Shown here: positions 24,926-32,798 of the stretch, piece by piece
How the letters are laid out: each line of letters begins with the position of its first letter
How positions within the stretch are numbered: the first letter of the stretch is position 1
Assembly (NCBI GenBank): GCA_023445445.1
Contig: JAEXLD010000117.1
Span: 1 to 64,000, forward strand
DNA from: Bacillota bacterium
GTDB taxonomy: Bacteria > Bacillota > Clostridia > Clostridiales > Clostridiaceae
Length of the DNA: 64,000 bases
Direction of reading: 5' to 3'
Position numbers and translations under genes: made by a program
The notes under the pieces: generated by a model
What the model saw: only the letters and a program-made list of their open reading frames with translations
The model's database searches: none
What the model was told of the DNA's origin: nothing

Positions 24926-27900
24926 CTACAGCAGCTCTAGGTTTGCTAATGAAAGCATAAGTATCTTTATCCCTTGGCTATCAAAGGCTATAGTAAGTTT
25001 CTTATCGCTTCCTGTATCTGCAATTGCTACTACTGTTCCAACTCCAAACTTGCTATGTTTTACCTTTCTTCCCATAGTAACTTCATCTCCTGAAACTGTA
25101 GAAGTAGGTCTTTGTGGCTTTGGCTTTGGTCTATTCATGGAACTTCCTCTTAAACTATGAGGATTATTAAAGCTGCTTTCTGGTTTAAACATAGATTTTC
25201 TTGTTTCTTGTGCTCCACCAGTTGCTGATACATATTCCTTTAAATCTGGTTTGATTTCTGCTATGAAATCAGATTGTGGATAGGCTACAGTTCTTCCAAA
25301 CTGTCTTCTAACTTCAGCAGAGGTCATAAATAACTGTTCTTTTGCTCTAGTTATTCCAACATAACAAAGTCTTCTTGACTCTTCCATTTCTGATTCGCTA
25401 TCAAAGGAAGCAACTCCTGGGAAGATACCATTTTCCATTCCTACCATAAATACTACTGGGAACTCTAACCCCTTAGCACTATGAACAGTCATTAAAACTA
25501 TTGTATCATCTTCCTCTTCAAGCTTATCTGTATCTTGAACTAAGGATACCTTTTCTAAGTAAGCAGATAAACTTTTATCTTCATTACTTCTTTCAAAATC
25601 AACAGCATCAGATACTAATTCCTTTAAGTTTTCTATTCTACTCTTATCTTCTATTTCATCTGACTTTTCTAATTCAGATATATATCCTGTTTCCTTTAAT
25701 ATAGTTTCTATTAAAACCGATACAGGCATAACTTCACTCATATCTACGAATCTTTCCATCATCTCCATAAATACTTCTATTCCACCACAATTTCTTGCAG
25801 TAAGAGTTGGAATATTTCTAACTGTATTTAAAGCATCCCATAAAGGAAGTTCATAATCATCAGCAAAATCAACAACTTTATTAACAGTTGCGTCTCCAAT
25901 TCCTCTCTTTGGAACATTTATAATTCTTCGTAAAGCTATGCTATCTGTAGGATTTACTAATACCTTTAAATATGAAAGCATATCTTTAATTTCTTTTCTA
26001 TCGTAGAATCTAGTTCCACCTAAAATTTTATATGGAATATCATTTCTTCTTAGACTTTCTTCAAATATACGTGATTGAGCATTAGTTCTATAAAGAATTG
26101 CAAAATCCTTAAAGCTTTTATTTTCTTCCTTCTTTATTTTATTTATTTGACTTGCAACAAAGTTTCCTTCATCTGAGTCTGAGTATGCTCTATATACTTT
26201 AATTTTATTTCCTGATTCTTGTTCAGTTCTTAGAACCTTGCTTTTTCTATTAGCATTATTAACTATAACTACATTAGCTGCATCTAAAATATTTCCCTTT
26301 GAACGATAGTTTTGTTCAAGCTTTATTACCTTTGCATTAGGATAATCTTTTTCAAAGTCTAAGATATTCCTTATGTCAGCACCTCTCCATTGGTAGATGC
26401 AGTTGTGAACAACAATGTCATTAGCTATATAATTTCTTGCATAATCTACATTTAAATCATAAACATTTCCACTATATTCTTCAAATTCTACAGAAACTAT
26501 TTTATCTTCAATTATAATGTTATCCTTTAATATAGGTAATGACATTCCTTCTCTTAAGCTTCCCATTGGCATAAACTTAAAGGTATTATCAGAAGTTATT
26601 TTTGCCTTTTTAACTATTTCAAATTCATCACAAGTTGCTTCAAGCTTTTTAGCAAATTCTTCTGCATCGTCATATAAAGCTCTTTCTGTTTCTACTCTAA
26701 AAGTTTTTCTTTGCCCATCTCTAACATTAAATCCAGCAGCTATAAATTTATTTTTATCTTCTTCTCCTGAAGTATTTAATCCTATTCTATGTGAATGAAT
26801 TCCTCTTTCTTCAGGCTTACGTCCACTGAAAAAGCTTAAGTTAATTAACTTTCTTACACTTTCTCCCCTAATTACTGCAGAGCTTATATGATGAGGATAA
26901 TCTTTATATAAAAATTCTTCATCCATTAATTTGTCTGCTGCATCAAAAGTATTTATTTCTTTAAATAAATTATTTATTTGCTCTTGTCTTAAAGATATAT
27001 TTCTTCCTCTAGCATTAAATACTACTTTAGGAATACCATATTTAACAGAATAAAATTCTTCGTAATAAGTTGCTTCTCCCTTAGATTGGCAAACCTTTAT
27101 TATCCACATTTTATCTGCTTGTTCTCCATTTAATCTAACTGCTAATCCACTAGCTTTTCTATTTTCTCTACTTCTAATTGAAGAAGTTTGACCTATTCTA
27201 TAGCCAAAACCTTTTTTATACATAAGATAAATATAGTATTTTCCTTCTTCATTTAAAACTCTAGTAAAGGTTAAATGATTTGGTGTAGATTTTATGATTT
27301 TTCCACTTTCAGTAATTACTTTTACTATAGTTCCTTCATAATTTCTTTTAGAAATATTTTTAACTTCTAGTAATTTGCTTTCACCATTACCTACTGCAAC
27401 TCTAATCTTATCACTTTCATTTAATTCTTCTATTTTAACTTTTCCATTTTCGCCTTCAATTAAAGTTCCTTCAACTAAACATTGATCATCATCACCAACT
27501 ACGCAAATATTCTTATGACTTTCTGCAAGTAGTCTAATTAATTCATATTGAACTTTATTTGTATCTTGGTACTCATCTACCATAATATATTGGAATTTTC
27601 TTTGATAAAATTCTAAAGTTTCTTTATTACTTTTAAATAATTCCACTGTCTTGAATATTAAATCATCAAAATCTAAGGCGTTGTTTTCTTTAAGCCTCTT
27701 TTGATACATTTCATAAACATCTGCTATTTTCTTTTCTCTAAAATTTCTTTCATGTTCTCTCATAAAGCTTGTAGGACTTTGCATATTATCCTTAGCTTTA
27801 CCTATCTTACCCATTATTTCTTGTAAGGTTATATCTTTATCATTTATATTTAAAGATTTCATGCACTCTTTAATAAGAGTCTTTTGATCTGAAGTATCGT

Positions 27901-28231
27901 AAATTGTAAAATTCTTTTTATATCCTATCTTATCTATTTCTCTTCTAAGTATCTTTACACAAGTAGAGTGGAATGTTGAGATCCACATATCTTCTGCTCT
28001 TTCTCCTATTAAAGCTTTAACTCTATCCTTCATTTCTTTAGCAGCTTTATTAGTAAAAGTTATAGCTAAGATTTTATATGGTAAAACCCCTAAATCCTCT
28101 ATCATATGAGCCATTCTATATGTCAAAACTCTAGTTTTTCCTGAACCAGCTCCTGCTAGTATTAATACTTGACCGTCTACAGTAGTGGCCCCTTCATATT
28201 GTTCCTTGTTAAGTAATGACTTTAAATCCAT
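24926..28231 (-). CDS. pcrA: ATP-dependent DNA helicase PcrA interrupted by an intein
   Basis: An 1101-codon frame encoding a UvrD/PcrA superfamily-1 helicase plus an in-frame intein. Helicase motifs: Walker A AGAGSGKT (26-33), TFTNKAAKEM, motif II VDEYQDTN (218-225), motif III VVGDDDQ (244-250) broken by the intein and resuming at Cys611 with CIYQWRGAD, motif IV QNYRSKGNI, VHSAKGLEF and YVGITRAKEQL. Removing residues 251-610 leaves 741 residues, the normal PcrA length. The C-terminal tail has the usual VKHSKFGVGTVV tudor-like, RNA-polymerase-binding segment. The last codons and the TAG lie against a repeat copy. PcrA unwinds DNA in repair and plasmid replication and displaces RecA and stalled polymerase; it needs splicing to restore motif III. 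Confidence 0.96.
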   Translation of the reverse strand: MDLKSLLNKEQYEGATTVDGQVLILAGAGSGKTRVLTYRMAHMIEDLGVLPYKILAITFTNKAAKEMKDRVKALIGERAEDMWISTFHSTCVKILRREIDKIGYKKNFTIYDTSDQKTLIKECMKSLNINDKDITLQEIMGKIGKAKDNMQSPTSFMREHERNFREKKIADVYEMYQKRLKENNALDFDDLIFKTVELFKSNKETLEFYQRKFQYIMVDEYQDTNKVQYELIRLLAESHKNICVVGDDDQCLVEGTLIEGENGKVKIEELNESDKIRVAVGNGESKLLEVKNISKRNYEGTIVKVITESGKIIKSTPNHLTFTRVLNEEGKYYIYLMYKKGFGYRIGQTSSIRSRENRKASGLAVRLNGEQADKMWIIKVCQSKGEATYYEEFYSVKYGIPKVVFNARGRNISLRQEQINNLFKEINTFDAADKLMDEEFLYKDYPHHISSAVIRGESVRKLINLSFFSGRKPEERGIHSHRIGLNTSGEEDKNKFIAAGFNVRDGQRKTFRVETERALYDDAEEFAKKLEATCDEFEIVKKAKITSDNTFKFMPMGSLREGMSLPILKDNIIIEDKIVSVEFEEYSGNVYDLNVDYARNYIANDIVVHNCIYQWRGADIRNILDFEKDYPNAKVIKLEQNYRSKGNILDAANVVIVNNANRKSKVLRTEQESGNKIKVYRAYSDSDEGNFVASQINKIKKEENKSFKDFAILYRTNAQSRIFEESLRRNDIPYKILGGTRFYDRKEIKDMLSYLKVLVNPTDSIALRRIINVPKRGIGDATVNKVVDFADDYELPLWDALNTVRNIPTLTARNCGGIEVFMEMMERFVDMSEVMPVSVLIETILKETGYISELEKSDEIEDKSRIENLKELVSDAVDFERSNEDKSLSAYLEKVSLVQDTDKLEEEDDTIVLMTVHSAKGLEFPVVFMVGMENGIFPGVASFDSESEMEESRRLCYVGITRAKEQLFMTSAEVRRQFGRTVAYPQSDFIAEIKPDLKEYVSATGGAQETRKSMFKPESSFNNPHSLRGSSMNRPKPKPQRPTSTVSGDEVTMGRKVKHSKFGVGTVVAIADTGSDKKLTIAFDSQGIKILMLSLANLELL
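26402..27481 (-). other. PcrA intein (360 codons)
   Basis: Residues 251-610 of the pcrA product. N-terminal splice junction: Cys251 in CLVEGTLIEG (block A). Block B is the STPNHLTFT segment with the TxxH histidine. The C-terminal end is VYDLNVDYARNYIANDIVVHN (blocks F/G), with penultimate His, terminal Asn610 and a +1 Cys611. The core (about residues 331-405) shows YIYLMYKKG, FGYRIGQTS, an arginine-rich stretch and EATYYEEFYSVKYGIP, the order of elements in GIY-YIG nucleases. I see no LAGLIDADG or HNH motif. The insertion point is helicase motif III, between Gln250 and the residue that is serine in ordinary PcrA. Confidence 0.93.
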
Positions 28232-28349
28232 CTATACAGCTCCTTTCCTATTACTAACATATTATATCATACATATCTTTTATATTGTTGCCAAAATAAC
28301 ATCAAAATAGATATATTATATATAAAATTAAAAGAAATAAAATTAAAAG

Positions 28350-28372
28350 AAAAAACTCCTTACGGAGTTGCA
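28350..28372 (-). terminator. small terminator in the pcrA upstream gap
   Basis: AACTCC/GGAGTT around TTAC, followed on the minus strand by six T residues. It isolates pcrA from leftward transcription coming from the pseudouridine synthase gene. Confidence 0.65.
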
Positions 28373-28560
28373 AAAAATAACTTATTTAATATTAATTTTC
28401 TTTAATTTCTAGTTTTTATGAAATATATAATTCATATTTAAATATTAATGACATAAATAATTCATATATAAATTTGTTATTCATCCACTTTGAATTTTTC
28501 CCCATAAATAACCATTAGTTTCCATCAATTTTGGGAATTAATTATTTTTTCAAACCATTC

Positions 28561-28615
28561 TGTAAAAGTTTACTCCATGTAATTTGCTAGTTTTTGCTTC
28601 AAGAAAACTTTTACA
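28561..28615. repeat. 11-bp inverted repeat in the rluB-pcrA gap
   Basis: TGTAAAAGTTT (28561-28571) and AAACTTTTACA (28605-28615) are exact complements enclosing 33 bases. It could form a stem in a leftward transcript or be a protein site. Nothing else identifies it. Confidence 0.45.
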
Positions 28616-28626
28616 TTTGAGGAAAA

Positions 28627-28709
28627 CAAAAAACGCAACCCTTGGGGCTAGGCTGCGCTTTAGCAATAAGCAATAAATAAAAAGGGGGCTATTTATTCCT
28701 TTTATTTAT
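28627..28709 (-). ncRNA. double-hairpin leftward RNA element with terminator (possible small RNA or 3' UTR)
   Basis: Read on the minus strand, a first hairpin pairs ATAAATAAAAGG with CCTTTTTATTTAT (28709-28674). A second pairs CGCAGCC with GGGTTGCG (28657-28634) and is followed by six T residues. The second is a good intrinsic terminator 160 bases past the pseudouridine synthase stop. The pair could be that gene's 3' UTR or an independent small RNA; I could not match it to a known class. Confidence 0.4.
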
Positions 28710-28822
28710 CCTTGCAAAGATATTATATTGCATACACTTTAAAAATGCAAGTTTTTTCGAAATAATTATGCAAAAAAAAATACCATTATGAATGATTTTA
28801 TTTCATTTTTTTATAACATTCG

Positions 28823-29539
28823 TTAAAACCCTTTTAATATGTTAATTTCTTCTTCCGTAAGCTCTCTATATTCGCCTTCTTCTAAGTCTTCATCTAGTTT
28901 TAAAGTTCCAAACTCTACTCTTTGTAAGTATACTACTATCTTTCCTACAGCTTCAAACATTCTCTTAACTTGATGGTACTTTCCTTCTTGAATTGTAACC
29001 ATAACTTCTGATCCTTCTTCTGTAGCTTCTAATATTTCAAGCTTAGCTTCTTTACAAACATATCCATCATCTAATGTTATTCCATCTTTAAATTTCTTAA
29101 CATCAGCTTCTGTGACCTTCTTGTCTATTTTTGCATAATAAACCTTATCTACCTTCCACTTAGGAGATATTAATCTATGATTTAATTCTCCATCATTAGT
29201 TAGTAATAAAAGGCCTACAGTATCTTTATCTAATCTTCCAACTGGGAATGGATTAAATACTTGATGTTCAACTTCTAATAAATCTATTACTGTTTCATCT
29301 CTATTATCAACAGTAGCTGAAACTACTCCATCTGGTTTATTCATCATTAAATAAATGTGTTTTCTATAAAAAATCTCTTCACCATTTACTACTATTTTGT
29401 CAACTTCAGGCTCTACCTGCATACCATTATCTTTAACTAATTCACCATTTACTTCTATAAGCCCTTTTTTTATAGCTTGCTTAATTTCTTTTCTGCTTCC
29501 ATAACCTAAATTAGCTAAAACCTTATCTAGTCTTTCCAT
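28823..29539 (-). CDS. 16S/23S rRNA pseudouridine synthase, RsuA/RluB family
   Basis: A 238-residue enzyme. An N-terminal S4 RNA-binding domain (ERLDKVLANLGYGSRKE, residues 2-18 onward) is followed by the synthase domain with catalytic Asp in GRLDKDTVGLLLLTNDG and YHQVKRMFEAVGK near the end, characteristic of the RsuA/RluB/RluE/RluF group. It isomerises a uridine in ribosomal RNA. The ATG at 29539 is chosen, with GAAGGTG seven bases upstream; the frame extends to 29611 but lacks a site there. RsuA versus RluB cannot be decided from sequence alone. Confidence 0.92.
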   Translation of the reverse strand: MERLDKVLANLGYGSRKEIKQAIKKGLIEVNGELVKDNGMQVEPEVDKIVVNGEEIFYRKHIYLMMNKPDGVVSATVDNRDETVIDLLEVEHQVFNPFPVGRLDKDTVGLLLLTNDGELNHRLISPKWKVDKVYYAKIDKKVTEADVKKFKDGITLDDGYVCKEAKLEILEATEEGSEVMVTIQEGKYHQVKRMFEAVGKIVVYLQRVEFGTLKLDEDLEEGEYRELTEEEINILKGF

Positions 29540-29615
29540 AAAGGCACCTTCCTTCTTAGTATATTTTAAACTACTATGACTTATTTTATTACTTAAAGTG
29601 AAAAGACACAAGCAG

Positions 29616-29732
29616 AAAAATGAAGAATGAAAAATGAAAAATGAAGAATTATGGAAGTAATTTGTTCCAAATTACTAGAAATATATATTTTATTATAAAC
29701 TTATGAATAAGTTTATTCCCTTATTTTACATT
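29616..29732. repeat. interspersed palindromic repeat, copy F
   Basis: The left arm ATGAAGAATGAAAA with ATGAAAAATGAAGAATT (29619-29649) is followed by the inner hairpin GTAATTTG/CAAATTAC (29657-29675), nearly identical to that in copy E, then AACTTATG/ATAAGTTT (29699-29714) and a short right arm TTATTTTACATTT (29721-29733). The GTGCGATAGCAC hairpin follows. Confidence 0.6.
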
Positions 29733-29753
29733 TCCCATTGTGCGATAGCACAT

Positions 29754-30260
29754 TTATTTATATTTATTTTCCCATTCTTCTTGCCATTCTTTAAAGGTTA
29801 ATCCTGTAACTTCTTCTAGGGTTTTTCCTTCTAAAGAATAATAGGCACCAAAAACATCTGCATTGGGATAGGAATATCCCCCTATTATTTTATTATCACA
29901 TACCATAATATATAGATTAACTCCATCTGTAGTGTCTTCATAGATCTCTTCTAAAGGATGTTTCTCTACTAAAAATTCATATATCTCTATTTCTTTTCCA
30001 AAGTATATATCTGGCTCTATTTCTTGAACAGCCCACATTTGACTATATGGAATCCCTTCTGATCCTACTAGCTTATTTTTATCTAAGGTATATTTTTCTA
30101 ATTCACCTTTGAATTCTACTATTTCATATCCCTTTGAGTTAATAAACTCCTCTGCAACCTTTTCATTATCATTAGATATTTCATTATTAATGGATTTTTC
30201 AGTACAACCTGATAAAAATACTATTATTAAACTAATAGCAATAAGTAATATTTTTTTCAT
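29754..30260 (-). CDS. lipoprotein of unknown function
   Basis: A 168-residue protein with a lipoprotein signal peptide; the lipobox LSGC puts the modified cysteine at residue 19. The mature part is acidic, with an EKVAEEFINSKGYEIVEF segment and a YIMVCDNKIIGGYSYP strand pair ending in a Trp-rich tail (FKEWQEEWENKYK). It resembles the small DUF4830-like clostridial lipoproteins, but I am not sure of the family. It is the last gene of a leftward run with three GNAT genes and starts five bases after the first of them. Confidence 0.7.
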   Translation of the reverse strand: MKKILLIAISLIIVFLSGCTEKSINNEISNDNEKVAEEFINSKGYEIVEFKGELEKYTLDKNKLVGSEGIPYSQMWAVQEIEPDIYFGKEIEIYEFLVEKHPLEEIYEDTTDGVNLYIMVCDNKIIGGYSYPNADVFGAYYSLEGKTLEEVTGLTFKEWQEEWENKYK

Positions 30261-30265
30261 AGAAT

Positions 30266-30799
30266 TTATACCCCCTTATTATTAATCCAGTATCGTTGTA
30301 TTATCTCGTCCTCATCTTTTACTTCATTTTCTAAAATTCCATTTGCTGAAAGAATTGTATTTCTTGATGGGAAATTATCTTTATCGCATGTTATTAAAAC
30401 CTTATTTATATCAAGATTCTTAGCTTCTAATAAAGCTAACCTTAACTGCTCTTTTCCATAGCCTTTTCCTCGTTCTGATTTACGAATGGAATATCCTATA
30501 TGGCCTCCAAAGTTTAATAAATGTTCATTTAATCTATGACGTATATTTACCATTCCTACTACTCTATTATCTAATTTTCTTATAGTTAAAAATTGAGAAC
30601 TTGGAACAAAATCCTTAGAACATGTTTCTTCATATTTATTTTTATCTACCCATTTAATCCATTCTTCTATATTTTCAAATCTTTCTAAGCTTGAAGTTCC
30701 ATACATGTGTTCATTATTATCTATAAATTCCTTGCGGTATTCATATACTTTTTCTTTATAATCCTTTGATGGCTTAACTAAAATTAATTCTTCCTTCAT
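30266..30799 (-). CDS. GNAT acetyltransferase
   Basis: A 177-residue N-acetyltransferase. LTIRKLDNRVVGMVNIRHRLN (strands 2-4), GHIGYSIRKSERGKGYGKEQLRLAL (acetyl-CoA pyrophosphate loop R/Q-x-x-G-x-G/A) and VLITCDKDNFPSRNTILSANGI are the standard blocks, as in the YjdJ/predicted acetyltransferase COG3981 group. ATG at 30799, preceded by AAGAGTGAG; the frame reaches TTG at 30820 without a site. Substrate unknown. Confidence 0.88.
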   Translation of the reverse strand: MKEELILVKPSKDYKEKVYEYRKEFIDNNEHMYGTSSLERFENIEEWIKWVDKNKYEETCSKDFVPSSQFLTIRKLDNRVVGMVNIRHRLNEHLLNFGGHIGYSIRKSERGKGYGKEQLRLALLEAKNLDINKVLITCDKDNFPSRNTILSANGILENEVKDEDEIIQRYWINNKGV

Positions 30800-30840
30800 A
30801 AACTCACTCTTTCTTGCCAATATATTCTTTATTTTATATA

Positions 30841-31338
30841 TTACTTAACCTTTTTCTCTAAAATATAACTACTCTCATATTGATCCATTGGGTTTTCAAT
30901 TTTCACCACATGGAATCCACACTTATTAACATAGAAATTATGGTTTCTTCTTGAAAAGCCTGGGGTTTCTGTTCTCCAAATAATAGTATTAGGATACTCT
31001 TTTTCAATGAATTCCCAAATTTTCTTTCCTATTCCCTTATTTTGTAGATTTGTATCTATAAATATAGTACCTAGAAAATTAACATTTGTTTCTTTATTTA
31101 TCCATAAAATTATTCCCCCAATAAGCTTATCACCTAAGCTTATCTTATATGCAGTTGAATTTTCATGTAGTGCAAATCTTCTAAGAAAATCCCCATTATC
31201 ATAGCCTTCAGGTCCCCCTTTAGGTTCATTTAAGTGAATTCTTGTATCCTCATCAAAGGCTCTTTCCATTATTGGTGTTAATACCTCAATATCTTTCTCT
31301 TCTAAAATTTCAAAAACTAAATCTCCATATTTTTTCAT
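30841..31338 (-). CDS. GNAT acetyltransferase
   Basis: A 165-residue N-acetyltransferase. KLIGGIILWINKETNVNFLGTIFID, then the acetyl-CoA loop NLQNKGIGKKIWEFIEKEYP, and YVNKCGFHVVKIENP near the end define the fold. It stands between two other GNAT genes on the same strand, with a 41-base gap to the next, so the three are probably co-transcribed. They share little sequence, so they look like separate acquisitions rather than recent duplicates. Substrate unknown. Confidence 0.88.
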   Translation of the reverse strand: MKKYGDLVFEILEEKDIEVLTPIMERAFDEDTRIHLNEPKGGPEGYDNGDFLRRFALHENSTAYKISLGDKLIGGIILWINKETNVNFLGTIFIDTNLQNKGIGKKIWEFIEKEYPNTIIWRTETPGFSRRNHNFYVNKCGFHVVKIENPMDQYESSYILEKKVK

Positions 31339-31357
31339 GTTATTTCATATCCCCTTT

Positions 31358-31858
31358 TCATATTTTTAATAATAAGATATCTTCTTTTATTACTATTCCT
31401 TTTACCTTATCCTCTCTTTCCCCTATTATCTTTGCACCCATATTTTTATAGAATTTTATGTAAGCATTACCCTTGAGACAATTTATTATAATTGAATCAA
31501 ATCTCTTTCCTTTTAATTCTTCAAGGCAAGCTGTAAATAGTTTTTTCCCTATACCTTTCCCTTGAAAACCAGATAATACATATATAGCATATACTTCACC
31601 TGCATTAATAAATTCTTCTTCTCTTGATTCTCCATAAAAAACAAAACCAACAATTGTATTCTCTACTGTAGCTACCATAAAATTATTATTGTTTATAATT
31701 TCATTCTTATTTCTTTCAGCTATTTCCATTACTTTTTCTATTCTTGTGTTTATAAATTCTTCAGGAATTAAACCAGAATATGTTGTTTTCCAAGTATAAA
31801 CATTCACAATAGCTATTCCTAAGGCATCTTCTGGAGTGGCTTTTCTAATTGTTATCAT
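31358..31858 (-). CDS. GNAT acetyltransferase
   Basis: A 166-residue N-acetyltransferase, first of the three-gene run. IRKATPEDALGIAIVNVYTWKTTYSGLIPEEFI is the typical opening of this large GNAT subgroup, followed by VGFVFYGESREEEF, the CoA-binding loop GFQGKGIGKKLFTACLEELKG and FYKNMGAKIIGERE. An AGAGAGGTGA site precedes the ATG. Substrate unknown. Confidence 0.9.
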   Translation of the reverse strand: MITIRKATPEDALGIAIVNVYTWKTTYSGLIPEEFINTRIEKVMEIAERNKNEIINNNNFMVATVENTIVGFVFYGESREEEFINAGEVYAIYVLSGFQGKGIGKKLFTACLEELKGKRFDSIIINCLKGNAYIKFYKNMGAKIIGEREDKVKGIVIKEDILLLKI

Positions 31859-31959
31859 AAAATCACCTCTCTTAAGTTATATCTTATTAATATAATTATA
31901 CACTTAATATCCATTAATTTGCATATATTGTAAAGTTTATTAACCTATCATTATAATGA

Positions 31960-31992
31960 TAAAAAAATGGACTATTATAAATAGTCCATTAA
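31960..31992 (-). terminator. terminator after the lytic transglycosylase gene
   Basis: AATGGACTATT/AATAGTCCATT, an 11-bp stem with a 3-base loop, followed on the minus strand by seven T residues. Confidence 0.88.
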
Positions 31993-32008
31993 AATACACT
32001 TTTTCATT

Positions 32009-32746
32009 CTATACTAATTGTGACATTATCTTAGGTACATAATTTTGAGTTTCCTCTGGCATTTTATATAAATCACTTGGAGAATTTACTCCTCTTCTTG
32101 CAACTGTTCCCGGTCCTGCATTATATGCCATAAGTGCCATTTCAACATTTCCATTATATTTATCTAAATAAGATTTAATATGTTTAACTCCTGCATCTAT
32201 ATTTTCATCAATATCAAAAGGATTCTTTACTCCATAAGCTTCACTATTAAAATCCATTAATTGCATAAGCCCCTTTGCTCCAGCGCTTGAAACTGCATTA
32301 GGATTGAAATTTGATTCTTGTTTAATAATAGCCAGTATTAAATTTCTATCAACACCATATTTACTTGCATACTTATCAACAGAAGCATAAATTTTATCCA
32401 TATCAGCAGAAGTATTTTCAGATGAATATATTTTAGAATTACTATCTATACTTGTACTATTATCTACTTTATTATTAACTTCCAACACTAGCTCCCCAAT
32501 TTGTATTGGTTCTGTCCTTATTCTTAATGGAATATCCTGTAGTCTTTGTCCTGATCCTGAAGCTATATAGGTAAATGAACTATTTTCACTACTATTTGAA
32601 TTATCATTTGATTTCATATTTTCCATTTTATCATTTAACATAGTTTCATAAACTAAATCAAATTCTGGGCCATCACCTATTGCTTGTTTTAAAACATCCT
32701 TGCTTATAGTTAAGCCTAAAAACTCTTCAACCTTAGGTATATTCAC
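32009..32746 (-). CDS. SLT-domain lytic transglycosylase without a signal peptide
   Basis: A 245-residue protein. Residues 116-240 form a Slt35/SLT goose-lysozyme-like domain: ILAIIKQESNFNPNAVS with catalytic Glu144, GAKGLMQLM (157-165), and ALMAYNAGPGTV (204-215). It would cleave the glycan strand of peptidoglycan to 1,6-anhydro products. The first 110 residues are low-complexity and Ser/Asn-rich with no Sec signal or membrane helix, so its route to the wall is unclear. The gene follows by 52 bases the Ig-like repeat protein, also leaderless. Confidence 0.9.
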   Translation of the reverse strand: MNIPKVEEFLGLTISKDVLKQAIGDGPEFDLVYETMLNDKMENMKSNDNSNSSENSSFTYIASGSGQRLQDIPLRIRTEPIQIGELVLEVNNKVDNSTSIDSNSKIYSSENTSADMDKIYASVDKYASKYGVDRNLILAIIKQESNFNPNAVSSAGAKGLMQLMDFNSEAYGVKNPFDIDENIDAGVKHIKSYLDKYNGNVEMALMAYNAGPGTVARRGVNSPSDLYKMPEETQNYVPKIMSQLV

Positions 32747-32798
32747 ATCTTTCCCTCACTCTCAATATTATACTATTATTAATTTCGTATATAATATA

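Noticed and set aside
26402..27481. LAGLIDADG or HNH nuclease in the PcrA intein
   Set aside because: Neither motif is visible in residues 320-580; the core looks GIY-YIG-like instead.
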